A program made the translations under genes and the position numbers. The notes under the pieces were generated by a model, which had not been told where the DNA came from, ran no database searches, and saw only the letters and a program-made list of their open reading frames with translations. From NCBI GenBank assembly GCA_007133745.1, contig SLMC01000218.1, forward strand, positions 1 through 11,199: DNA of 11,199 nt, in the 5' to 3' direction. The DNA comes from Kiritimatiellia bacterium (GTDB lineage: Bacteria > Verrucomicrobiota > Kiritimatiellia > UBA8416 > SLMC01). Positions 4,757 through 11,183 of this stretch are shown here, piece by piece; the stretch's first letter is position 1, and every line of letters begins with the position of its first letter.

Positions 4757-6010
4757 ATGAAATCGACATACGATGTGATTGTGACGGGCGGGGGGACGGC
4801 AGGGATAATGGCGGCGGTCCAGGCAGGACGAGCGGGCGCCGATACGCTGCTGGTGGAGAAGAACGGCATGCTGGGCGGCACGATGACCGTTGCCGGCATT
4901 AACTATCCCGCGCAATACTTCGCTTGCGGCCGCCAGATTATCGGGGGGATCGGCTGGGAACTGCTTTGCAAGACCTACGCGGAAACCGGCGAGCCGCTGC
5001 CCAATGCTTCATCAGGAGAAAAACGCCATGTGCGCATCGATGCGGCAATCTTCGCTGCTTTGGCCGACGAAGCCGTTCTTGCCGCCGGTGTGGACCTGCT
5101 TTTTCATGCCATGCCTGCCGCCGCCCGCTTTGAAGACGGAGCGTGGAGCGTGCAGGTGTGCACGAAGACCGGGTTGACCTCCTGTCGCGCCAAAGCCCTC
5201 GTTGACGCAACGGGGGACGCCAATGTCGTGGAACTGGCAGGCTTCGATCTGGTTCGTCCCGACATCGTGCAGCCGGCGACACTGACCTTCGGGTGTTCCG
5301 GCTACGACGCCGAGGCCCTGGACTATGCCGCGCTGAAAGCCGCTGCGGACGTTGCTGTAGCGGAAGGCGAACTGCTCGGCACTGATGTCGCATGGCGCGA
5401 CGAAGGCCCGCGGGGGCTGTTAAGGAAGCACGGAAACAATGCGAACCATTTGCGCGCTCCGGATGCCCAGACGAGCGAGGGACGGTCGAAGGCCGAGATC
5501 GAGGGACGCAAGGCGCTGCTGCGCATGTACCGCTTTCTGCGTCGGCAACCGGGCCTCGAGAATTTCCGGATCGATTGGGTATGTCCCGAAGCGGGCATTC
5601 GCGAAACCGTCACGATTAAGGGGAAACAGACGATTACCGTATCCGAGTATGAATCCGGCAAGCTCTACGAGGATGCCGTGTGTTACGCTTCCTACCCGAT
5701 CGACGAACACTTGAACGACGGCAAGGGCATTAACATGCGGCCGCTGAAGCCGGGCGTGCTGCCCACCATTCCGCGGGGCGCGCTGCTGCCGGCGGAGAGT
5801 CGTTTTCTTCTGGTCGCCGGCCGTTGTCTTGCCAGCGACCGGGAAGCGAACTCCGCACTGCGCGTCGAATGTCCGTGCATGGCCATGGGGCAGGCGGCGG
5901 GTGCCATGGCCGCACTTAGCGCCCGGACAGGGTTGGATCCCGAAGCGCTTCCCATCGCCGATGTGCTGGATTTGCTGCGAGAGCACGGCGCCATTGTGCC
6001 GGGGGAATAG
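4757..6010 (+). CDS. FAD-dependent oxidoreductase (FAD_oxidored, PF12831-like)
   Basis: A 417-residue flavoprotein. The N-terminal dinucleotide-binding fold reads YDVIVTGGGTAGIMAA with GGGTAG at 11-16 and the ribose-binding glutamate E34 in LLVEK. GGTMTVAG follows at 40-47, the central VDATGDANVVELAG (149-162) is typical of the family, and the C-terminal FAD segment AGRCLASDREANSALRVECP (354-373) leads into MAMGQAAGAMAAL. Substrate unknown. No signal peptide, so probably cytoplasmic. AAAGGGGG lies 8 bases before the ATG. It diverges from the Fe-S operon across a shared FNR-type box and is followed by the Crp/Fnr gene 165 bases on. A link to the ferredoxins (electron donor or acceptor) is inference. 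Homologous families are numerous in Lentisphaerota, Planctomycetota and Hydrogenedentota. Confidence 0.88.
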   Translation: MKSTYDVIVTGGGTAGIMAAVQAGRAGADTLLVEKNGMLGGTMTVAGINYPAQYFACGRQIIGGIGWELLCKTYAETGEPLPNASSGEKRHVRIDAAIFAALADEAVLAAGVDLLFHAMPAAARFEDGAWSVQVCTKTGLTSCRAKALVDATGDANVVELAGFDLVRPDIVQPATLTFGCSGYDAEALDYAALKAAADVAVAEGELLGTDVAWRDEGPRGLLRKHGNNANHLRAPDAQTSEGRSKAEIEGRKALLRMYRFLRRQPGLENFRIDWVCPEAGIRETVTIKGKQTITVSEYESGKLYEDAVCYASYPIDEHLNDGKGINMRPLKPGVLPTIPRGALLPAESRFLLVAGRCLASDREANSALRVECPCMAMGQAAGAMAALSARTGLDPEALPIADVLDLLREHGAIVPGE

Positions 6011-6016
6011 CGCCTT

Positions 6017-6062
6017 AATCACGCCGTCCCGCCGAAAAAAACAAGAAATTGGAGGCGTGATT
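6017..6062. repeat. 9-base inverted repeat after the FAD oxidoreductase
   Basis: AATCACGCC (6017-6025) and GGCGTGATT (6054-6062) are perfect complements around a 28-base A-rich loop, starting 6 bases after the stop codon. The right arm ends where the GT/CA-rich repeat begins. It may be a transcript 3' hairpin; no T-run follows, so it is not a classic terminator. Confidence 0.5.
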
Positions 6063-6159
6063 GTTTGTGAGTGTGTGGGTGCGTGAGTGTGTGAGGGAAA
6101 ACTCACATACTCACAAACCCACATACCCACACACTTGGGTTGCGGGCGAAGCCCGCCTT
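6062..6159. repeat. GT/CA-rich self-complementary repeat, copy B
   Basis: 98 bases matching 2956-3054 with four substitutions and one deleted base. It has the same GT-rich left half, AAAA turn, CA-rich right half and terminal hairpin, here GCGGGC-gaa-GCCCGC followed by TT. It fills most of the 165-base gap between the oxidoreductase and Crp/Fnr genes and ends 16 bases before the regulator start, so any read-through transcript would carry this structure in front of the regulator. Confidence 0.85.
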
Positions 6160-6175
6160 AGGTTTAAGGGGCGCC

Positions 6176-6877
6176 ATGAAAACCGTCGCATGCGACGACA
6201 TCCTGAAGAAACGTCTGCTGAAGGCGTCGCGGAATTTCAACGCATTGGACGAGTCTCAGTTGCGTGTCCTGACGGCTATGGCGGAGTTGCGCGTCTATGA
6301 ATCGGGCGAGGCGCTCTTTCGGCAGGGGGAAAACGCAGCCGGTTTTTTCATTGTTTACGACGGCGCGGTGGCGGTCTTCCGCACGGGCATGGACGGGCGG
6401 CGTCAGATTCTGCATGTGTTCGAGGAGCCGGGCGATGTCTGCGGCGAGGTTCCCGTATTCGAGGGAACTGCCTATCCGGCCTACGGCGAGGCGCTGGCGG
6501 AAACGCGCGCGCTGTATCTGCGGCGAACGGATTTTCTGGCCGCCGCCCGCCGTCATCCCGAACTGCTGTTGGCGATGCTGGCGACGCTTTCCCGGCGTTT
6601 AAGACTGTTTGTCGATCTGGTGGACGACCTTTCGCTCAAGGATGTGACCGCGCGGCTGGCCAAATATCTCGTCGGACTGTCCGGCTCGGCAATCGGCGCC
6701 GGTACGTTCGATTTGCCCACGAGCAAGGCGCTGCTGGCCGATCGGCTCGGGACGATATCGGAAACGGTCAGTCGCGCCTTGCGCAAGCTTCAGGAGCAGG
6801 GTCTGATTGCCGTCGATGGCCGCCGGATTTCCGTGACCGATCCCGAGGGCCTGGCGGCCCTCGCCGAAATCGTCTGA
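6176..6877 (+). CDS. Crp/Fnr family transcriptional regulator
   Basis: A 233-residue cytoplasmic regulator. The N-terminal cyclic-nucleotide-binding-type beta barrel is at about 22-120 (SGEALFRQGENAAGFFIVYDG), followed by the dimerisation helix (about 125-160) and a C-terminal winged helix. The recognition helix reads TISETVSRALRKLQEQGLI: E196, S199 and R200 form the E-x-x-S-R signature that reads TTGA half-sites. Only two cysteines, C6 and C89, are present, so the FNR [4Fe-4S] oxygen sensor is missing; a DNR- or HcpR-like heme/NO sensor or another ligand is possible. The ATG at 6176 has AAGGGG just upstream; a TTG 36 bases earlier would start inside the repeat and is less likely. It probably controls the divergent Fe-S and oxidoreductase genes. 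Confidence 0.9.
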   Translation: MKTVACDDILKKRLLKASRNFNALDESQLRVLTAMAELRVYESGEALFRQGENAAGFFIVYDGAVAVFRTGMDGRRQILHVFEEPGDVCGEVPVFEGTAYPAYGEALAETRALYLRRTDFLAAARRHPELLLAMLATLSRRLRLFVDLVDDLSLKDVTARLAKYLVGLSGSAIGAGTFDLPTSKALLADRLGTISETVSRALRKLQEQGLIAVDGRRISVTDPEGLAALAEIV

Positions 6878-6919
6878 CGAATGCGCTGTTCCTGGCTCTT
6901 CGTTTTCGCTTGCGAGTAG

Positions 6920-6967
6920 GACCGACATTCTGTCGGTCTTCCTGATGGGCGGACTGAAAGTCCACCC
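6920..6967. repeat. Two adjacent hairpins downstream of the Crp/Fnr gene
   Basis: GACCGACA-ttc-TGTCGGTC (6920-6938) has eight perfect pairs. GGACT-gaa-AGTCC (6951-6963) lies inside GGGC...ACCC (6947-6967). They begin about 40 bases after the stop codon. They could end the transcript or stabilise it, but no T-run follows. They look like a dispersed intergenic repeat type. Confidence 0.55.
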
Positions 6968-7194
6968 TACGTTCAAACGTTCACGCATTCACTTCCCAAA
7001 CGGGCCTCTGCCGCCAGTTTCGCCTTGCCAGACCCGATGACGCGATGACCTGATGACCCGCAGGTTACCCTGCCCACTGTTCACGTTCTTCCCGCTTCAT
7101 TGCCTTCTGTTCAAACAACATGCCTGTTTTTCAACTGTCCGCATATCAAGACCCTTTCCTGTACGCTGAATCGAGCGCAACAAGATTGAAATGA

Positions 7195-7243
7195 CGGTCG
7201 GGACGACCGGCTCCATGTCTTGGAGTCGGCGGTCCTCCGCCGA
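7195..7243. repeat. Three consecutive perfect hairpins
   Basis: CGGTCG-gga-CGACCG (7195-7209), CTCCA-tgtct-TGGAG (7211-7225) and TCGGCGG-tcct-CCGCCGA (7226-7243) follow each other with at most one base between them. A TTAAAC and A8 stretch comes next, about 60 bases upstream of the ATG at 7307. Confidence 0.6.
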
Positions 7244-7306
7244 TTAAACAAAAAAAATATGTAACCAATGCCGGTGTCGGGTCATTAAGCGGTGAAAGGG
7301 GGCGTT

Positions 7307-7573
7307 ATGGACTCGACTATCCTGCGTGTTGGCGAATCGGGCGAATTTGTCCTGAAGCGCGCGGTTACCGGCGAGGATCGGTTGCGCTGCTGGAATTTGG
7401 TCTATCGCGAATATCTGGATATGGGCTATGCCCAACCCAATCGGTTGGCTTATCGCTACAGCGTGGCAACGCTGTGGCCGAAGATGCCAGGCTGGAGCCT
7501 TGCGTTCCCAGGTCCATGGCAACTTTCAACGGAAAATCCGCCATGTTTCGTCGCATGTCGGGCAAGGTCGTGA
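7307..7573 (+). pseudogene. Truncated N-acyl amino acid synthase (FeeM-like acyltransferase) N-terminal fragment
   Basis: 88 codons. Residues about 1-60 (FVLKRAVTGEDRLRCWNLVY, then REYLDMGYAQPNR and RYSVATLWPK) resemble the N-terminus of GNAT-fold long-chain N-acyl amino acid synthases (FeeM type), which are normally about 200 residues or more. After LWPK the similarity stops and the rest (WSLAFPGPWQLSTENPP...) looks like translated intergenic repeat. The start has GAAAGGGGG just upstream. The most likely reading is a gene broken by a repeat insertion or deletion; no downstream part of the acyltransferase was recognised. Alternatively it is an expressed short protein. Recognition of the family is moderate and based on a short stretch only. 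Confidence 0.45.
7485..7566. repeat. Possible dispersed repeat forming the tail of the acyltransferase fragment
   Basis: From about 7485, all reading frames look like repeat-derived translations (DARLEPCVPRSMATFNGKSA on plus; MADFPLKVAMDLGTQGSSLA on minus), a style seen in PVC-type intergenic repeats. No second copy exists in this window, so repeat status is inferred from memory only. Confidence 0.3.
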
Positions 7574-7602
7574 ACGGCTACACAAACATCAAGGAGGTTG
7601 AC

Positions 7603-7881
7603 ATGAAGGCAGGCGAGAATCTATTGTTGTCCGCAACCCTGATCACCCACGAGCGCTTTGGGCGCGGTTTGGCCGGGGTCGCCGTGATGGTGACGGCGAC
7701 ACTGGGCATCATGCACAGCCCGCACTGGCTTTGGGTCACGATGGGTGTGGCGTTCAATTTGACCTTTTCCGCAGTGACGGATCGCTGTCCGGTCAAGAGC
7801 GCCCTGATTCGGATGGGTATGATCGGAGAGCGCGAACTCGGCCGGGCGGAAGCGTTGGGCGGTCGGCCGACCCGGATATGA
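7603..7881 (+). CDS. DUF2892 (YgaP-like transmembrane domain) protein
   Basis: 92 residues. Two hydrophobic segments, about 22-38 (GLAGVAVMVTATLGIMH) and 41-58 (HWLWVTMGVAFNLTFSAV), precede TDRCPVKSALIRMGM. This layout (R-G-LAG, W-L, N-L-SA-T-CP, -hydrophobic-K/R-G) is that of DUF2892, the inner-membrane domain joined to rhodanese in E. coli YgaP and often found alone. C62 in DRCP is the usual conserved cysteine. A strong AAGGAGG lies 5 bases before the ATG. No rhodanese domain is present nearby. Function of stand-alone DUF2892 proteins is not established; a link to sulfur or persulfide handling is only suggested by YgaP. It is probably independent of the ECF sigma genes, 226 bases downstream. 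Confidence 0.82.
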   Translation: MKAGENLLLSATLITHERFGRGLAGVAVMVTATLGIMHSPHWLWVTMGVAFNLTFSAVTDRCPVKSALIRMGMIGERELGRAEALGGRPTRI

Positions 7882-7927
7882 GGAGGCGGCATGCGGGCCG
7901 TCCCGAAGGGCGTTTAGATAGTTTTTG

Positions 7928-8033
7928 TTGCGGAAAGCGGTCGGTACGGAGCCCGACCCTCCATGATAAAGAAAAACGCTACTGTTATTTTGATGGAGGG
8001 ACGACCTCCGTGTCGTCCGCAAATTTTCCGCAA
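7928..8033. repeat. 106-base structured element with 9-base terminal inverted repeats and three inner stems
   Basis: Ends are TTGCGGAAA (7928-7936) and TTTCCGCAA (8025-8033), perfect complements. Inside are GGTCGG/CCGACC (7939-7944, 7953-7958), CCCTCCAT/ATGGAGGG (7957-7964, 7993-8000) and GGACGAC/GTCGTCC (7999-8005, 8012-8018). The three inner stems are contiguous, overlapping by two bases at each junction, so the whole can fold as a multi-branched structure closed by the outer stem. It lies 75 bases before the ECF sigma gene. It could be a MITE-like repeat or a structured leader RNA. Confidence 0.65.
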
Positions 8034-8107
8034 TACGTAACGCCGGTGTTTCGGACCTCCGTAACAGAGGCACGTCGAGTTGGCGCGGCAAGGGGAGAAA
8101 CGCGGAA

Positions 8108-8674
8108 ATGACAGACGAAATCGAAGAGGCGATCGCCCGGGTGCAACGCAAGGACCGGGCGGCGTTTACGAAGATCGTCGAATGCTACCAGCTTCGGCTG
8201 CGGGTTTTCGCGTCCTCGATTGTGGCATCGCGCGAGATGGTGGACGAGATTGTTCAGACGACATTCGTGTTCGCCTACAAAAATATCGACCGCTATACGT
8301 TGGGCACGAATTTTTACGCGTGGTTGCGCTCCATTTGTCGAAACTACGCGTTGGAGGAATTGCGCCGGGAAGTGCGCGAGCAGAAGAAGCGCGCGCAATA
8401 TTTCGAGTGCGTGGTCGGTCAGGAAACGCTTGTGGCCGAGACGCGCGAGGCCGAGGACCGGACGGCGTTCCTGTGGACGTGCATGGAAAAGCTGGGCGAA
8501 AACGCCCGGACGCTGATGGACCGCCGCTACACGCGCGAGGAGCCGATTCGGGCCATCGCCAAGAAGCTCGGCCGTTCCGCGAGCGCAGTCAAGGTGGCCC
8601 TGTTCCGTATCCGCGAACAGCTCCGGGAATGTATCGAACAGCAGCAGGCGATGGCCGAAGGAGTCGCGCCATGA
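8108..8674 (+). CDS. RNA polymerase ECF-type sigma-70 factor
   Basis: 188 residues with only regions 2 and 4. Region 2 spans about 8-85, including MVDEIVQTTFVFAYKNIDRY (region 2.2/2.3-like) and FYAWLRSICRNYALEELRRE. Region 4 spans about 120-178, with the helix-turn-helix PIRAIAKKLGRSASAVKVALFRIREQLREC. It resembles the Rhodopirellula/Verrucomicrobium sigma subfamily. A GGGGAG lies about 10 bases upstream of the ATG. Its stop overlaps the start of the FecR-domain gene (ATGA, 8671-8674), which is the expected anti-sigma partner. It presumably drives transcription of itself and an unidentified regulon after release by that partner. Confidence 0.93.
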   Translation: MTDEIEEAIARVQRKDRAAFTKIVECYQLRLRVFASSIVASREMVDEIVQTTFVFAYKNIDRYTLGTNFYAWLRSICRNYALEELRREVREQKKRAQYFECVVGQETLVAETREAEDRTAFLWTCMEKLGENARTLMDRRYTREEPIRAIAKKLGRSASAVKVALFRIREQLRECIEQQQAMAEGVAP

Positions 8675-10089
8675 GGGACTTCGAACAATGGACCGCCGAT
8701 TGGATCGAGGGCGAGCTCGGTTACGATCAGGCGAAACTGTTGCGGCAGCGGCTTGAAAACGATCCGGTTGCGCGGCGGCGTTTCGCGGAACTGGCGCGCG
8801 ATCACCGGGCGTTGCGGACCCTGCTGGCGCCGGAGCCGGCGGGGCGTTTCGCGGCGTCCGTGGAGCATGCCCTGGATTGCGCTTTGCCCGGCGACAATGA
8901 CGACCGCGATGTTCTTGCCCGCAGACGGTTCAGTCCGTTTGCCCGCATGCGCCAAGTCGCCCTTGCCGCCGCGGCCCTGTTCCTCCTGGCGCTGGGCGTC
9001 GGGATACTGATGCGGCACGCGTCTCCTGCGGGACCGACGTCGGTCGCGACGGTCTCCGATCTGCGCGGCGCCGCCGCAGTGCGGAGCGAGCATGACGCAG
9101 TCGACAGAGCGTTGCAGGTCGGCTCCGTGCTGCGGGCTGGAGAGAACGTGTCCGTTGCGGGGAGTGGATACGCGCAATTGACCTTGGCCGACGGGTCCGT
9201 CGTCGATGTGAACGAAGAGACGAGGGTTCGGTTGTCTAGCGAGTCCGAGTCCGCTGCGTTGCGGCTGGAGAGCGGGGCGCTCTATATCGCGGTCGCGCCG
9301 CGCGGGCCCAATGAGGCTCCATTCTCCATTGAATCGGCCAACGGGCATCGCGCCGAGGCGCTGGGCACGCGTTTCGAACTGCGAACGCTCGGCGACGAGA
9401 CAACGCTGCGGGTCGAAACCGGAACGGTTCGTTTGCGGGCGGGCGACACGGATGTCATCTTGACAGCGTTGATGCAGGCGACGGCGAAAGGATCGGAGGT
9501 CGGTTCGCCCGAAGGCATCATGGCATACGAGCTTGCCGCCTGGAAGTTCCGTCCGCAGGCTGTTCCTGAGGGAACTGTCTTGTTCGAGGACGATTTCGAG
9601 GACGGGCTGGAGCGTTGGGACGTTTGGTACGGCCATGCCGAGATCGTGGACGGCAAAGGCGTGAACGGAAGCCGGGCTCTGCGCTTGACCTGGGATCAAG
9701 GCGCCCGAACCGCCGTGATGCCCGCCTTCATTTCTCGTCACCCAAACTTCGAGATGAGCCTGATGATCCGCCTTCCATTTACCGGCAAATACGTACTGGG
9801 TTCTCATGTCGGTCGGCCCGACTGGCGACCCGAATCGGGCCAGGCGACACGCTCCAAGGTTTTGGATGCCCGAATATACGGCACGGCGAGACATGGGCGA
9901 TGGTTGCGTATGCATGTCATCGTTCGTGGCCGTGTCAAGCACACGCGGCTATGGCAGGACAAAACCCTATTGAGCGAGGCCAAGGTAGAGGTCCTTGATC
10001 CGTTTTCCGCCGTAGGCCTTTATTCCGATGAAACCGGCAAAAACACCCTGTATCTCGACAACGTGACTATTCGGAAGCTGGCCGACTAG
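8671..10089 (+). CDS. FecR-domain anti-sigma-type membrane protein with C-terminal LamG-like jelly-roll domain
   Basis: 472 residues, starting at an ATG with GAAGGAG 7 bases upstream that overlaps the sigma factor stop. An N-terminal cytoplasmic part (1-90; FEQWTADWIEGELGYDQAKL and the following RQRLENDP resemble sigma-binding zinc-less anti-sigma domains) precedes one membrane span (about 95-114). The FecR domain follows (about 126-275; GENVSVAGSGYAQLTLADGS, then LESGALYIAV and LGTRFELRT). From about 302 (LFEDDFEDGLERWDVWYGHA) to the end (LYLDNVTIRKLAD) it resembles a concanavalin/LamG-like or heparin-lyase-like beta-sandwich domain. Topology implies both outer domains are periplasmic, so the jelly-roll may sense a polysaccharide or other extracytoplasmic ligand and control the sigma factor; this is inference. 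This fusion architecture is common in PVC-type bacteria. Confidence 0.88.
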   Translation: MRDFEQWTADWIEGELGYDQAKLLRQRLENDPVARRRFAELARDHRALRTLLAPEPAGRFAASVEHALDCALPGDNDDRDVLARRRFSPFARMRQVALAAAALFLLALGVGILMRHASPAGPTSVATVSDLRGAAAVRSEHDAVDRALQVGSVLRAGENVSVAGSGYAQLTLADGSVVDVNEETRVRLSSESESAALRLESGALYIAVAPRGPNEAPFSIESANGHRAEALGTRFELRTLGDETTLRVETGTVRLRAGDTDVILTALMQATAKGSEVGSPEGIMAYELAAWKFRPQAVPEGTVLFEDDFEDGLERWDVWYGHAEIVDGKGVNGSRALRLTWDQGARTAVMPAFISRHPNFEMSLMIRLPFTGKYVLGSHVGRPDWRPESGQATRSKVLDARIYGTARHGRWLRMHVIVRGRVKHTRLWQDKTLLSEAKVEVLDPFSAVGLYSDETGKNTLYLDNVTIRKLAD

Positions 10090-10131
10090 ACGTTGGCGGG
10101 CGAGGGCGTTACGGTTGTTTCGGGCGGATGT

Positions 10132-10174
10132 GCTCCCGTGGGACCGACTTTCATTTGCTTTTTTGTTCGGGAGC
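10132..10174. repeat. 7-base inverted repeat downstream of the FecR-domain gene
   Basis: GCTCCCG (10132-10138) and CGGGAGC (10168-10174) are perfect complements around a 29-base T-rich loop, starting 42 bases after the stop codon. No T-run follows, so a terminator role is doubtful. In the rest of the 194-base gap a weak TTGAAT-N17-TACGCT (10204-10232) may be a promoter for the AraC-type gene. Confidence 0.35.
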
Positions 10175-10283
10175 GACTTAACGGCGATAAACAAGAAAAT
10201 ATTTTGAATTGCTTGCCCTCCGATTTTACGCTAGGGTGCCGGTCTTCGAATGGGGGTGTACTCGGGAAAGAAGGATCGGCAAG

Positions 10284-11183
10284 ATGAAACGAAAAGCGCC
10301 TGAACGACGGCGGAGTGTGCCGCAGGTTTCCGATGCGGCGTTGCCTGATTCCGTCGCCTTGTGCGCGTTGCCGGACCTGAAAATCATGGGCGTATCCGTT
10401 TTCGACCCCGTGTGGTCGAGACGCTGGCATCGCGATCCGTCTGTCGAGCTGCTCTGCGTGGTGCGCGGGCGCATGACCTTGTCCGTGGCGGAGGCGCCGT
10501 CCGTCAAGATGGGGCCGGGCGATTTCGCCTTTGTTCCCGCCAACGTTGCGCACAGGGATGTTTTCGACATATCGGACGAACCTGAAATCTTCCTGGCGCA
10601 GTTCGAGTGGCCGGCTCAAATCGATTTTTTCAGAGAGGTTTCGAACGCGCGTCTGGCCGCGTTGCCGGAGCATGTGCGGAGCGATACGCTGGCATTGATT
10701 TTGCGGATGCGCGATCATGCCGTTTCGGAATCGGATATGGATCGGACGCTGGCGCGATCTCTGCTGCATACGCTGCTGTTGCAGCTATGGGCGGCTGTGC
10801 GTGCGGCGCGGGAGGAAAGGCGGGCGCCGGGCGCCGAGGTTCAGGATCGGCGGCATGATCTCATGATGCGGGCGAAGCAGCATCTCGACGCGCACTGCAA
10901 CGAGCCGCAGTCGCTGAGCCTGCTGGCCGAGCGGCTTGGCGTGAGCTCGTATTACCTGTCTCGCGTGTTCAGTCGCGAAAGCGGTTTTTCGCTGACAGCC
11001 TATTTGACATCCGTTCGCTTGAACAAGGCTCGTGAACTTTTGCGAGCAGGCGCCTGCCGCGTGTCGGAAGCGGCCTATGCCGTAGGCTACGAGAGCAGCG
11101 CCTATTTTTCCCGAGCCTTCAAGCATCATTTCGGCGTTGCGCCCAGCGCCGTGCGCCGGGCCGCACCGCCAGGCCGACGATGA
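10284..11183 (+). CDS. AraC family transcriptional regulator with N-terminal cupin
   Basis: 299 residues. The N-terminal AraC-type cupin (about 38-110; SVELLCVVRGRMTLSV, then MGPGDFAFVPANVAHRDVF) is a likely effector-binding barrel. After a helical linker, the C-terminal DNA-binding domain (about 195-293) has two helix-turn-helix motifs: SLSLLAERLGVSSYYLSRVF (210-229) and RVSEAAYAVGYESSAYFSRA (259-278), followed by the signature FKHHFGVAPSAVRR. The ATG at 10284 has AAGGA 8 bases upstream; an upstream TTG extension has no good ribosome site. The effector is unknown; sugars are common for this architecture. The target may be genes beyond the right edge. It is on the same strand as the sigma/FecR pair but separated by 194 bases, so it is probably a separate unit. 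Confidence 0.92.
   Translation: MKRKAPERRRSVPQVSDAALPDSVALCALPDLKIMGVSVFDPVWSRRWHRDPSVELLCVVRGRMTLSVAEAPSVKMGPGDFAFVPANVAHRDVFDISDEPEIFLAQFEWPAQIDFFREVSNARLAALPEHVRSDTLALILRMRDHAVSESDMDRTLARSLLHTLLLQLWAAVRAAREERRAPGAEVQDRRHDLMMRAKQHLDAHCNEPQSLSLLAERLGVSSYYLSRVFSRESGFSLTAYLTSVRLNKARELLRAGACRVSEAAYAVGYESSAYFSRAFKHHFGVAPSAVRRAAPPGRR

Larger units (their letters stand above)
6878..7306. other. 429-base intergenic region with clustered small hairpins, no gene seen
   Basis: No convincing coding sequence on either strand. It contains two adjacent hairpins after the regulator (6920-6967), three tandem 8-base units GATGACNN (7036-7059), and three back-to-back hairpins (7195-7243) before an A-rich stretch. 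No T-run follows any of these hairpins. The middle (about 7060-7190) is less GC-rich than the genes and shows nothing I recognise. Confidence 0.6.

Noticed and set aside
6140..6175. TTG start giving a 12-residue longer Crp/Fnr protein
   Set aside because: It lies inside the dispersed repeat, and the ATG at 6176 has AAGGGG correctly spaced.
7235..7260. Rho-independent terminator at the last of the three hairpins
   Set aside because: The following stretch is A-rich on the plus strand, and on the minus strand the T-run precedes the stem, so neither direction fits.
8080..8670. Long upstream extension of the FecR-domain protein
   Set aside because: It would overlap the whole sigma factor gene in another frame; the ATG at 8671 has a good ribosome site and the typical N-terminus.
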